Positions 44,862-52,242 of a stretch of 64,000 nucleotides of DNA are shown piece after piece (the first letter of the stretch is position 1; each line of letters starts with the position of its first letter). The notes beneath the pieces are model-generated. The model saw nothing but the letters and a program-made list of their open reading frames with translations. It did no database searches and had not been told where the DNA came from. The translations under genes were made by a program, and so were the position numbers. The stretch spans positions 4,257,501-4,321,500 of the forward strand of contig NZ_CP007806.1 in NCBI RefSeq assembly GCF_000219535.2, given 5' to 3'. Source of the stretch: Brevibacillus laterosporus LMG 15441 (GTDB taxonomy: Bacteria; Bacillota; Bacilli; Brevibacillales; Brevibacillaceae).

Positions 44862-45188
44862 TTATTTCATAGCTTGCTCAATAGCGTCCTTCGTAATCTT
44901 CCAATGAGAGGTATGCCATGATACTGCACCGTCCTCAATAAGGAAGATTTGTGGTGATTCGTGTTTAATCTGAAATTGCTCCGCGATCTCGTTGGAGACA
45001 GGGCGAGCTTCACGAACGAGAACCTCGGCAGCCTCTACATCGCTATTTGCTTGCAAATACGCATGAAAATGCTCATGAGCAGACGTACTGATCGGACAAA
45101 CCGTACTATGCTTAAACAGCAATAGTTTGCCTGGTTTCTTTAAGAATTCTTGCAGGTCTTCTTGGGATTGCAACTGTTGAAATGCCAA
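44862..45188 (-). CDS. ytxJ: Bacillithiol-system redox protein YtxJ
   Basis: About 108 residues, a monothiol glutaredoxin/bacilliredoxin-like thioredoxin fold. The motif FKHSTVCPISTSAHEHF (Cys-Pro-Ile-Ser, single cysteine) near residues 26-42 and the SPQIFLIEDG segment near 77-86 define the family. TTG at 45188 is chosen because AAAGGAG lies nine bases before it and the length then equals that of B. subtilis YtxJ; an upstream TTG would add seven residues. In B. subtilis ytxJ also neighbours aroA-ccpA. It probably reduces bacillithiol-mixed disulfides. Confidence 0.9.
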   Translation of the reverse strand: MAFQQLQSQEDLQEFLKKPGKLLLFKHSTVCPISTSAHEHFHAYLQANSDVEAAEVLVREARPVSNEIAEQFQIKHESPQIFLIEDGAVSWHTSHWKITKDAIEQAMK

Positions 45189-45272
45189 ATAAGCCCACTC
45201 CTTTCTCAATACCTTAGATGAACATTATGATAAAGAGAAAGCGAGCGAAAGGCAAATTTTTTCCTATTTCCA

Positions 45273-45674
45273 TTACACTTCTATCTTAATTTGAGTCAGC
45301 TTTCTTTGGATTTCATTAATCCATTGCTGATCATTAAGCGATTTAGCCAGCAAGTATAAATCAAGTAGTTCATTTACTCTCTCATCAATCTTATCTTTTA
45401 ATTCTTCATCCCCACTCTGTTCAGCGATGATGACGAGTAAATTCGCAAATTCACTGATTGCTTCGAAAGCAACCTCTTGCTCTTTTGGTTGATCTCCTAA
45501 GTTAGTCATCAGTTGTTTAAGATCATCCTTGACGAGATCGACAACCGATGTACAAGCACATGCTTCATCTTTGCAGACATGAATAGGCACATTACGAATT
45601 TTCACCCGACTGCGATAGATTACACTGCGCAGCGCGATGTCCATTTCTTTGCCACATTTGCTGCAATATTTCAT
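45273..45674 (-). CDS. YgiT-type zinc-finger protein
   Basis: A 133-residue cytosolic protein. The N-terminus is a four-cysteine zinc site, YCSKCGKEM (residues 3-11) and CKDEACACTS (34-43), of the YgiT kind that in MqsA antitoxins and relatives binds zinc. The remaining ~90 residues are helical and acidic with no helix-turn-helix visible. No toxin partner is adjacent, so an antitoxin role is not supported. Function unknown. Confidence 0.75.
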   Translation of the reverse strand: MKYCSKCGKEMDIALRSVIYRSRVKIRNVPIHVCKDEACACTSVVDLVKDDLKQLMTNLGDQPKEQEVAFEAISEFANLLVIIAEQSGDEELKDKIDERVNELLDLYLLAKSLNDQQWINEIQRKLTQIKIEV

Positions 45675-45737
45675 TTGTATTTCTTCTCCTCTCTCAAAAC
45701 TGCCTTCCGTCCAGCTTTATCTGTCTGTGTATTGATC

Positions 45738-45944
45738 TTATGTCTGTGTCACCCAGTTCGAGTGAAGGATATCATAATCCTGCTGAAGATCGATTGGTAC
45801 ATGATGGCAGTCATTTTTAACGCTAAACGCCCAAACGCTTTCTCCATATGTAAAAAGCGCATCCTCTACACATTGTAGGGGTTTCCTTTCACTTTTACAT
45901 GTCATACTTTCTGTAACTAGATGAAAACTTTGGCATCCATCCAT
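45738..45944 (-). CDS. Possible small hypothetical protein (68 aa)
   Basis: A frame starting MDGCQSFHLVTESMTCKSE and ending LHSNWVTQT, with four cysteines and a composition that could be coding. No ribosome site precedes its ATG and no homologue is known to me. It fills an otherwise empty 320-base gap between two genes of the same strand. Treat as doubtful. Confidence 0.3.
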   Translation of the reverse strand: MDGCQSFHLVTESMTCKSERKPLQCVEDALFTYGESVWAFSVKNDCHHVPIDLQQDYDILHSNWVTQT

Positions 45945-45993
45945 TGATTTTGGTAGATAAATGCCAAAGATACCAGTATTCTTGCCCCAACAA

Positions 45994-46233
45994 TTAGTGA
46001 TAAATAGCGTTTACTTTCTCGCATGTAGGACAAATAGCAATTTTACCCGAATGTCCAATTTCATCCTCTACCCGATAACCGGTAATTTTTTCTGAGAAGC
46101 AAAAGAGACACTCTGAATTAAATTCCATATCGTATTGAGCTTTCCAAGCAATCGATTTGAAATCCTCACCCACACAAATAGTCATATACAAGTGCTCGTT
46201 TGGTTGTAACGCTTTGATATCTCGATTCATCAT
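45994..46233 (-). CDS. Small zinc-ribbon protein (79 aa)
   Basis: The product has two CxxC pairs, ECLFCFSEK and ICPTCEKV, about 30 residues apart, the pattern of a small zinc ribbon. The start is placed at the ATG six bases after GGGGA; two neighbouring ATGs are possible. No family name recognised. It is divergent from the M29 aminopeptidase gene and shares its upstream region, which holds a CodY-like box. Confidence 0.65.
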   Translation of the reverse strand: MMNRDIKALQPNEHLYMTICVGEDFKSIAWKAQYDMEFNSECLFCFSEKITGYRVEDEIGHSGKIAICPTCEKVNAIYH

Positions 46234-46284
46234 ATCCATTCCCCGCCTTTTTGTGAATGTCTTTATTATCATTCAGCTTTTCCA

Positions 46285-46299
46285 CATTTTCAGAATAAT
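46285..46299. promoter_or_regulatory. CodY-box-like sequence upstream of the aminopeptidase gene
   Basis: CATTTTCAGAATAAT matches 12 of 15 positions of AATTTTCWGAAAATT, 96 bases before the aminopeptidase ATG. Peptidases are common CodY targets, so the site is plausible but unproven. Confidence 0.4.
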
Positions 46300-46394
46300 A
46301 AACATCAATAAAAATATTTTTACCGAGGTACTTCGCTTTCCAAATTTTTTTGTGTACAATATGAGCAAGGTCATAAAAGTGAGGAGATACATAT

Positions 46395-47507
46395 ATGAAA
46401 GATCCACGTTTAGAAAAATTGGCACACAATTTGGTCAATTATTCCATTCGTGCTCAAAAGGGCGAGCACGTTCTTATTCATTCCACCGGTCATCAGCCTG
46501 AGTTAGTAAAAGCCCTCATTCGCAAAGTATACGAAGCTGGAGCTCACCCATATGTTCAGCTTCAAGACCCTGCCATTCAACGTGAATTATTAATGAACAC
46601 AAACGAAGAACAACTGGCTGTCCTGCGAGATGCTGAAGTTGCCTTTATGAAAAAAATGGATTGTTTCATCGGAATTCGTGGAAGCAATAACATCACGGAG
46701 CTTTCTGATGTTCCAAGCGACAAAATGAGTATGTATTCGCGGCAATTACAAAGACCTGTTACAGATATCCGTGTCCCTGAAACAAAATGGGTCGTTATGC
46801 GTTATCCAAACGAATCCATGGCTCAATTGGCTAGCATGAGCACAGAAGCGTTTGAAAACTTTTACTTTGATGTTTGCAATTTAGATTACAGCAAAATGTC
46901 CAAGGCTATGGACAACCTGGTAGAGCTGATGAATAGAACGGATAAAGTTCGCTTAACTGCTCCAGGAACAGACCTAACCTTCTCCATTAAAGACATTCCA
47001 GCAATCAAATGCGCTGGAGAGTGTAACATTCCAGACGGTGAAATTTTCACTGCTCCTGTGAAGGACTCTGTAAATGGTACCCTTTCCTATAACACTCCAT
47101 CTCCGTATCAAGGCTTTACCTTTGAAAATGTGAAGCTGACATTTAAAGATGGAAAAATCATTGAGGCTACTGCTAACGATACAGAACGTATTAACAAAAT
47201 CTTCGATGAGGATGAAGGTGCACGTTACATTGGAGAATTTGCTATCGGTGTGAACCCTTATATCCAAAATCCAATGAAAGATATCCTGTTCGATGAAAAA
47301 ATTGACGGAAGCATTCACTTTACGCCTGGACAGGCATATGATGAAGCGTTTAACGGAAATAAATCCTCCATTCACTGGGATATGGTATTAATTCAACGTC
47401 CAGAATGGGGTGGTGGAGAAATCTACTTCGATGATGTTTTAATCCGTAAAGATGGGCGTTTTGTCCTACCAGAGCTAGAATGCCTCAACCCTGAAAATCT
47501 TAAATAA
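46395..47507 (+). CDS. M29 family metallo-aminopeptidase (PepS/AmpS-like)
   Basis: A 370-residue two-metal aminopeptidase, cytosolic. The family start KDPRLEKLAHNLVNYS, the segment KCAGECNIPDGEIFTAPVKDS near residues 210-230 (first metal Glu pair), EFAIGVNP near 280 and the closing GSIHFTPGQAYDE / SIHWDMVLI (metal His and Asp) near 314-340 are all seen. It trims N-terminal residues from peptides. Strong GAGGAG ribosome site and its own terminator make it a single-gene unit. Confidence 0.93.
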   Translation: MKDPRLEKLAHNLVNYSIRAQKGEHVLIHSTGHQPELVKALIRKVYEAGAHPYVQLQDPAIQRELLMNTNEEQLAVLRDAEVAFMKKMDCFIGIRGSNNITELSDVPSDKMSMYSRQLQRPVTDIRVPETKWVVMRYPNESMAQLASMSTEAFENFYFDVCNLDYSKMSKAMDNLVELMNRTDKVRLTAPGTDLTFSIKDIPAIKCAGECNIPDGEIFTAPVKDSVNGTLSYNTPSPYQGFTFENVKLTFKDGKIIEATANDTERINKIFDEDEGARYIGEFAIGVNPYIQNPMKDILFDEKIDGSIHFTPGQAYDEAFNGNKSSIHWDMVLIQRPEWGGGEIYFDDVLIRKDGRFVLPELECLNPENLK

Positions 47508-47520
47508 AACAAAACTAATA

Positions 47521-47556
47521 AAACCTCGAGGGCTAATACCCCCGAGGTTTTATTAG
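47521..47556 (+). terminator. Aminopeptidase gene terminator
   Basis: AAACCTCG..GGG pairs with CCC..CGAGGTTT (47521-47552), one mismatch, then TATTA. Confidence 0.85.
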
Positions 47557-47595
47557 TGTGACCGTTTTCAATTGAAGAAAGAGCCATATTCAGCT

Positions 47596-48135
47596 TTAGG
47601 ATATATGAGCAACATTTTGCCCCTTGTCCATCATTTGCTTCTTCCCCTTTAGGAATTGAATAGCCCCATCTAGCTGATGCAGGGTATACTCCCAGCACAT
47701 CTTTTGGTACTCATTTAAATCCTGCATGCTTTTTTGATAGCTGTTTCGAATAATTTCTTGACGCTTTTCCTGATAAGCAATCAAATCATCAAAAAAGTGC
47801 TTCTGATCCTCTGCGGTATGCAAATCACAAAAGAATAAACGGGTTAACATATCAGAGCGAACGATCGGCCCTTCAATTTCCGTCTTTAGTTCCTGATGAA
47901 ATTGATCACGTCCTTGTTGCGTAAGACCATACATGATTTTGTTTGGCTTTCCTGACTGTAGGACCTCTTCTTTTGTAACATGTCCTTCCTGCTCCAGCTT
48001 TTTAAGAGCTGGATAGATTGCACCATAACTCGCATCGTAAAAGAAACCGATGCTACTCGTAAAGAACTGCTTTATATCGTAGCCGCTCATTTCACGATAA
48101 TGTAATAAGCCTAAAATGATTGATTTGACGTCCAT
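47596..48135 (-). CDS. PadR-family regulator
   Basis: A 179-residue repressor starting MDVKSIILGLLHYREMSGYDIKQ after a GGAGGAAATG ribosome site; a longer frame lacks one. The winged helix (FYDASYGAIYPALKKLEQEGHVTKEEV, residues ~33-58) is typical, followed by the Vir-like C-terminal helical domain for dimerisation. PadR proteins respond to phenolic acids or other ligands. No transporter or decarboxylase gene adjoins it, so its target is unknown; autoregulation is likely. Confidence 0.9.
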   Translation of the reverse strand: MDVKSIILGLLHYREMSGYDIKQFFTSSIGFFYDASYGAIYPALKKLEQEGHVTKEEVLQSGKPNKIMYGLTQQGRDQFHQELKTEIEGPIVRSDMLTRLFFCDLHTAEDQKHFFDDLIAYQEKRQEIIRNSYQKSMQDLNEYQKMCWEYTLHQLDGAIQFLKGKKQMMDKGQNVAHIS

Positions 48136-48374
48136 AACATTTCCTCCGGATGTAGGCTTTGTACAAAATTCCACTAATTTACTTACATTATTCTCTCTTT
48201 ATTTCAATATTATAAAATGTTTAACTTCATATTAGCAACATTCTACCAAGAAATGAATCCTTCTCCCCCTTCCTACGAGAGTAACGCTTTAAATCGTTAT
48301 AGCACAAGTTTCTTTAGGCTTATTTCCCTCTCTTTCATATAGTAAAAGCATCCTATATTCCTAGTTTTTGTATC

Positions 48375-48399
48375 TATTTTCAGGAATTTTCTGTGATAT
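48375..48399. promoter_or_regulatory. Overlapping CodY-like boxes upstream of the protease gene
   Basis: TATTTTCAGGAATTT (48375-48389; 12 of 15 consensus matches) overlaps AATTTTCTGTGATAT (48385-48399; 11 of 15). Overlapping boxes are a common CodY arrangement. They lie ~130 bases before the GTG at 48526. Confidence 0.4.
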
Positions 48400-48525
48400 C
48401 TGATTACTTACATTTATTTTTGAGACTATTGTACTGGTCTCTCTCCATAATTGGGCGTTCCACCTTTATCCTTTCCTCCATAAGATGATGTATACCTATC
48501 TGCAGGGAAGTAAGGAGATGAAGTT

Positions 48526-49239
48526 GTGAAACCTAGAGGCTGGTCCTATACGAATACAAAATATCAGCAGATGAGTAATCTACATCCATTCAACTTCTTT
48601 GTTCCGTTAGTGGAACAGGTAAAGCACGGCGTAGTTTCCCTGATCTGCGAAGACAACACCTCCCCTCCCGACATCGATCAAATTTTGCAAAGCTTTTTGG
48701 ACATGGAACCACTCGAAGCAGGCCAGACAGAAAAGAGCTTTGGTTCCGGCTTCATTTTTCATCCCAAAGGCTATATTCTCACCAGCGAGCACGTTATAGG
48801 AAAAGCTAAGTCGATTTTTGTGAAAATGTGGAATGGAAAAGTATTTGAAGCAAAGCTTGTGTTTAGTGATCCTCAACGAGATTACGCTATCGTAAAAATT
48901 GAATCCGACATACGTCTTAGCCCATTAACTCTAGGTAATTCAGGTGAGGCACGCGTAGGTGAATGGGTCATTAGTGTCGGGAGTCCCCTTGGCCTAGAGA
49001 ATTCAGTTACAGCGGGAATTATCAGTGCAAAAAATAGGCGTATTCAAGTATCAAAACGCTTGTACGATGAAATTTTTCAAACAGATGCTGCTATTAACCC
49101 AGGTAATAGCGGAGGTCCCTTAATTAATTTACACGGTGAAGTAATTGGCTTAAACGCATTCATCATCCAGTCTAGTCAATGTCTCGGATTTGCCATTGGG
49201 ATTGATAGTATCAAGAAAAAGATTCAGCAACTTTTATAA
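48526..49239 (+). CDS. HtrA/DegP-like trypsin-fold serine protease without signal or PDZ domain
   Basis: A 237-residue S1C-type protease domain starting at GTG. The triad is complete: His in TSEHVIG near residue 88, Asp in SDPQRDYAIVKI near 119, Ser in NPGNSGGPLINL near 195. There is no signal peptide, membrane anchor or C-terminal PDZ domain, all of which HtrA/HtrB of Bacillus have. It should therefore be cytosolic (or exported by another route, e.g. with the spore). Single-gene unit with a terminator. Role unknown; regulated proteolysis at stationary phase is a guess from the CodY-like boxes. Confidence 0.9.
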   Translation: MKPRGWSYTNTKYQQMSNLHPFNFFVPLVEQVKHGVVSLICEDNTSPPDIDQILQSFLDMEPLEAGQTEKSFGSGFIFHPKGYILTSEHVIGKAKSIFVKMWNGKVFEAKLVFSDPQRDYAIVKIESDIRLSPLTLGNSGEARVGEWVISVGSPLGLENSVTAGIISAKNRRIQVSKRLYDEIFQTDAAINPGNSGGPLINLHGEVIGLNAFIIQSSQCLGFAIGIDSIKKKIQQLL

Positions 49240-49288
49240 CTTCATTTTTTCCTACCACACGTAACAATAAACGTCTAAACGAAAAAGA

Positions 49289-49327
49289 GTTGCCATCTCA
49301 TCTCAAAGAGCTGGCAACCCCTTTTTT
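49289..49327 (+). terminator. Protease gene terminator
   Basis: GTTGCCA (49289-49295) and TGGCAAC (49312-49318) followed by CCCTTTTTT. Confidence 0.75.
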
Positions 49328-49540
49328 GCTACTAGTTCAAATCGCAAATCATCTAAGAAATTCACTCTACTGTGTATGTTTATCGACAACTACAGAGCGA
49401 TCGATTCGTGATCACGTCCAATAATCTAACCACACCTAGCTTCTCCTAGAACCTACAGCATATTACCCGATGCCCCATAGCCTTAAGGGAAGAGCTAGAT
49501 GTTGAAAAGAAGAAATCCTCCAATCCCCTTTAGGTTCATT

Positions 49541-49640
49541 CCTTCTAAGGGCATTCAAGGCGGCCTGAGGATGGCACATGACCCTGAGGCGGCTAAAATG
49601 CCCATCAGCCTAAAGAACATACTGTACGTTCTTCTTTTAT
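49541..49640 (+). ncRNA. Candidate structured RNA with terminator-like end
   Basis: GGGCATT (49549-49555) pairs with AATGCCC (49597-49603), enclosing a second stem GCCTGAGG/CCTGAGGC with one G-G mismatch and internal loops. A hairpin AAGAAC/GTTCTT (49613-49633) and CTTTTAT follow. The stretch is GC-richer than its surroundings and lies in a 500-base gene-free gap between convergent genes. It matches no riboswitch or sRNA family I can recall. It could be an sRNA or an unusual 3' element. Confidence 0.35.
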
Positions 49641-49735
49641 AAGTAAGACAAAAATAATTGCATGGTAGGTATGTTTATCAGGTTCTAAGCTATTATCATG
49701 CCGAGGATCAAGACAGAAGATGTGTTTTCCCTCGA

Positions 49736-50267
49736 TTATTTAATAAAAAATCCTCCGTAGCCCATCGCTAGTATAATAACGAAGGCTGGATGAACCTTGC
49801 GTTGTTCCATCAGAAAATAGGATGCACTAACCTAGTATCAATGTGTGCCATAAACCAATTTGCTCGCAGGAACCAAGAATAAATTGCACCGCCAGCGTAC
49901 CCAGCAAAACGGTAACGATTGGACGAATCGAATGTGTCATCGCTTTGATTTGCGGCGCTTGGCGGAATAAATGAAATACACCTAATAAACCAATCATAGC
50001 AATCGCAGTTGGAGCAACCGTAGCAAATAAACCAACCATAGCTCCCGGAATCCCCGCCACTTGATAGCCAATATACCCACCCAGCTTTGTGGAAATTGGA
50101 CTTGGCAAGGCGTTCGCTAATGCTAACGTTTCCCCGAACTCCTCAACTGTCATCCACATATAATGAGTAACGACTTCATTTTGGATCAGCGGAATACTCG
50201 GAGGTCCTCCCCCGTAGCCGAGAATATTGGTAATAAAAAACGCCCAAAAAATCTGTAGATAAATCAT
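49736..50267 (-). pseudogene. Chromate transporter half (CHR domain) with frameshift near the C-terminus
   Basis: The open frame from ATG 50267 gives 146 residues of a CHR-domain protein (FWAFFITNILGYGGGPPSIPLIQ; ALANALPSPISTKLGGYIGY) and stops at 49827-49829 after LWHTLILG. The +1 frame continues with VSASYFLMEQRKVHPAFVI and ends AMGYGGFFIK at TAA 49736-49738, exactly the missing last membrane helix. Removing one G at about 49832 restores a 176-residue protein. The partner half is at 50286-50864. Either a recent inactivating insertion or a sequencing error; the short form might still fold. Confidence 0.8.
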
Positions 50268-50285
50268 AGCGTTAGACTCCTTTGC

Positions 50286-50864
50286 TTAGTTTTGCTGCTG
50301 GTTCTTTTGCCGCTTGGTATGCCAGGTGGAGTACGCAAAGGCGATCACTAAGGTTATAGCAACGAACAAACCCGGATGAATTTGAAAAGGAACTAACGCA
50401 ATTACTGAAATGAACAATATCGTTAGAAAGCCTTGTTTTTCTTGCCTATTTTTACTATCCTTCCAGCCCTTTTTAAAAAAGTCATAAGTCATTACCACCA
50501 TCATGACCGCAATGACTGGTTGGATGGCTTCGATCATCCCACGTACTGTCTCGGAGGTCTTCAGCACATTTACGAACTGCATCAGAACAATCATCAGAAA
50601 CAGAACAGGAAAGACCATGGCTGAGATAGCGATGATGGCACCAAGCCATCCCTTTACCTTGTATCCAATATATGCAGCCATCTTGGTGGCAATCGGCCCA
50701 GGTAAGGTATTGCCAAGTGCATAGTTATCGGCGAACTCCTCCTCGCTAACCCATTTATATTTCTTGACGCACTCGGCATGCACTAGTGGTATCATGGTTG
50801 GGCCACCACCATATCCAAAAATGCCAATCCGAAAGAATGCCAAAAATAATTGCCAATAAACCAT
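50286..50864 (-). CDS. Chromate transporter half (CHR domain)
   Basis: A 192-residue membrane protein starting MVYWQLFLAFFRIGIFGYGGG after a GGAGGAGA ribosome site. Motifs FGYGGGPTMIPLV, NYALGNTLPGPIATKMAAYIGY and the hydrophobic second half place it in the short-chain CHR family, which works as paired halves (in B. subtilis ywrB/ywrA) exporting chromate. It is 18 bases upstream of the second half. No regulator gene is adjacent. Confidence 0.9.
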   Translation of the reverse strand: MVYWQLFLAFFRIGIFGYGGGPTMIPLVHAECVKKYKWVSEEEFADNYALGNTLPGPIATKMAAYIGYKVKGWLGAIIAISAMVFPVLFLMIVLMQFVNVLKTSETVRGMIEAIQPVIAVMMVVMTYDFFKKGWKDSKNRQEKQGFLTILFISVIALVPFQIHPGLFVAITLVIAFAYSTWHTKRQKNQQQN

Positions 50865-51301
50865 CTTCTCTCCTCCTGTCTCCATAAGATTTCTTTATCA
50901 CATGTCACGAAATCAATTTTCCTTGACCTTCTTCTTCTCGAGTCGGGATATTGTCTTACATAAGTTTGCTTCTTGATTTGTTGTTCCATCGTATGTAATA
51001 AATGTAGAGATATCTTTGGCTCCTGAAATCATAGTTACTATCATTGCCGCGAACCTATTGTATACTTCTTTCCGATCATTGTAATAAATTTTTATCCTTA
51101 AATAAAAGCTGCTCTTCCTATTTACCATTTCATTTCAAAAAACACATGCTCGAAAGACTGGCTACGCTTTTTCTCACATCGCGATTCGCCTACTAATCCC
51201 TGTGTTTTCCCATCCTTAGTTGGAAATTTCACTCCATCCACACCCAGATATCTTGCCATTTTAAGGTACATGATCCCTATAAAAAAGCGCTTTCATCAAA
51301 A
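50865..51301. other. Gene-poor region upstream of the chromate genes
   Basis: Only short frames without ribosome sites are present on either strand (e.g. minus 50913-51128 and 51122-51259). None is convincing. The stretch probably holds the chromate operon promoter and decayed sequence. Confidence 0.4.
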
Positions 51302-51342
51302 AATAAAAAAAGCAAAATGGAATCGGTTCATCCATCTTGCTT
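51302..51342 (-). terminator. Terminator of the DUF2325 operon
   Basis: AAGCAAAATGGA and TCCATCTTGCTT (51310-51321, 51331-51342) form a hairpin; the minus strand continues with seven T residues. Confidence 0.85.
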
Positions 51343-51408
51343 CTATTCTCTATAAAAAATGATTTTCTCATAGTAATATTCATTGTCATAGTACACAGAA
51401 GTTCATAA

Positions 51409-51558
51409 TTACACTTCCTGCTTTTTAGAAAACGCAATCAGATAGACTTCCTGACCGGTTTGAGTGTTGATTTCCTGTTCGATTTGCTTTAATTGCTGTA
51501 GCTGCGTAGAGTCTAACTCTGCAAATGGCATCTCACTAAGTTGTTTAATCGGTTCCAT
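51409..51558 (-). CDS. Small hydrophilic protein (49 aa) after DUF2325 gene
   Basis: Starts MEPIKQLSEMPFAELDSTQLQ, continues with a Gln/Glu-rich helix and ends VYLIAFSKKQEV. ATG at 51558 follows GGAGGTG by nine bases; the longer open frame upstream overlaps the DUF2325 gene and lacks a ribosome site. It lies about 107 bases after the DUF2325 stop and before a shared terminator, so it belongs to the same Fur-linked transcript. Family and role unknown. Confidence 0.7.
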   Translation of the reverse strand: MEPIKQLSEMPFAELDSTQLQQLKQIEQEINTQTGQEVYLIAFSKKQEV

Positions 51559-51665
51559 CTTCTCACCCACCTCCCAATTATTAAGGATATTTTTTATCAT
51601 ATCCCCAAAGGAAGGAAAGTATGCACGTATGTAATCATCAAAGATTGGGTGGTTATTTTTCCTAC

Positions 51666-51953
51666 CTAAGCACTTACAGTTTGCATTTGAAGCACTTGCG
51701 ATACAGCCGAGCAAGAACGTTTACAAAAACAAATAGGTACTTGCTTATCTTTGGCCTTAGACTTGATCTTTTTAGCTAGGTTATGATTAACAAAATCGGT
51801 TAGAACCAAGATCATTTTAACATCAGATGGAATTTTTAAACTGGTTTCTGAGCTTTTTCTACCTGTGATGTGGTGAATTTTTTTGTACCCAACCTCTTCA
51901 AGTATTTGTAAGATGTTACCTAACCTATCCCCACCGATAATTAATATAGACAT
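51666..51953 (-). CDS. DUF2325 domain protein, Fur-linked
   Basis: A 95-residue protein. MSILIIGGDRLGNILQILEEVG gives the Rossmann-like start of DUF2325; VKMILVLTDFVNHNLAKKIKSKAK and IC-F-C-K-R-S-C (ICFCKRSC) near residues 74-81 complete the domain, with three cysteines that could bind metal or take part in redox. No biochemical role is known for the family. An AAAGGAGG ribosome site precedes it, and its promoter overlaps a Fur box. It is divergent from the encapsulin operon, so a role in iron or redox handling is a reasonable guess. Confidence 0.85.
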   Translation of the reverse strand: MSILIIGGDRLGNILQILEEVGYKKIHHITGRKSSETSLKIPSDVKMILVLTDFVNHNLAKKIKSKAKDKQVPICFCKRSCSAVSQVLQMQTVSA

Positions 51954-52056
51954 AATAAAAATCCTCCTTTAGATAGTTTGTGCATATGACTCTGATGGTC
52001 AAAAACAGTTCGCGCACTGTTTATTGGTTATATGTCTCTGAAGCGAAAAAGTTAAT

Positions 52057-52113
52057 TGAGAATAAATATCATTCTTATTGATAAATATTATCATTCCCAA
52101 TTAAGTTTGACAA
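52057..52113 (-). promoter_or_regulatory. Fur boxes and promoter of the DUF2325 operon
   Basis: TGATAAATATTATCA (52079-52093) matches the 7-1-7 Fur consensus TGATAATNATTATCA at all but one fixed base; TGAGAATAAATATCA (52057-52071) matches with two differences. On the minus strand TTGTCA (52113-52108), 17 bases, TAATAT (52090-52085) is a promoter whose -10 lies inside the better Fur box. Iron-replete repression is expected. Confidence 0.75.
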
Positions 52114-52167
52114 TACTCTGTACTATTTTTTTCTCGTTTGTTCACACTATTTTTACTAGCTACAGCT

Positions 52168-52203
52168 CCATCCTTGATTGGATGGTTTTCCCACGGTTAT
52201 AAT
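52168..52203 (+). promoter_or_regulatory. Promoter of the encapsulin operon with hairpin over -35
   Basis: TTGATT (52174-52179), 18 bases, TATAAT (52198-52203), about 40 bases before the cargo ATG. The -35 lies in the loop of a perfect inverted repeat CCATCC-TTGATT-GGATGG (52168-52185), which could be an operator. The Fur boxes are about 90-120 bases further upstream. Confidence 0.55.
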
Positions 52204-52242
52204 CAGGCTATCACTAATTCTTAAAAAAGGAGGTGGGAGTTT

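Noticed and set aside
45513-45878. 121-codon plus frame antisense to the zinc-finger gene
   Set aside because: Shadow of the minus-strand coding sequence.
49541-49640. Assignment to a known riboswitch class
   Set aside because: Compared from memory with guanidine, fluoride, NiCo, FMN, TPP, cobalamin and T-box motifs; none fits, and no gene lies downstream on that strand.
50913-51259. Two short minus-strand frames (71 and 45 codons)
   Set aside because: No ribosome sites and no recognisable similarity; possibly decayed sequence.
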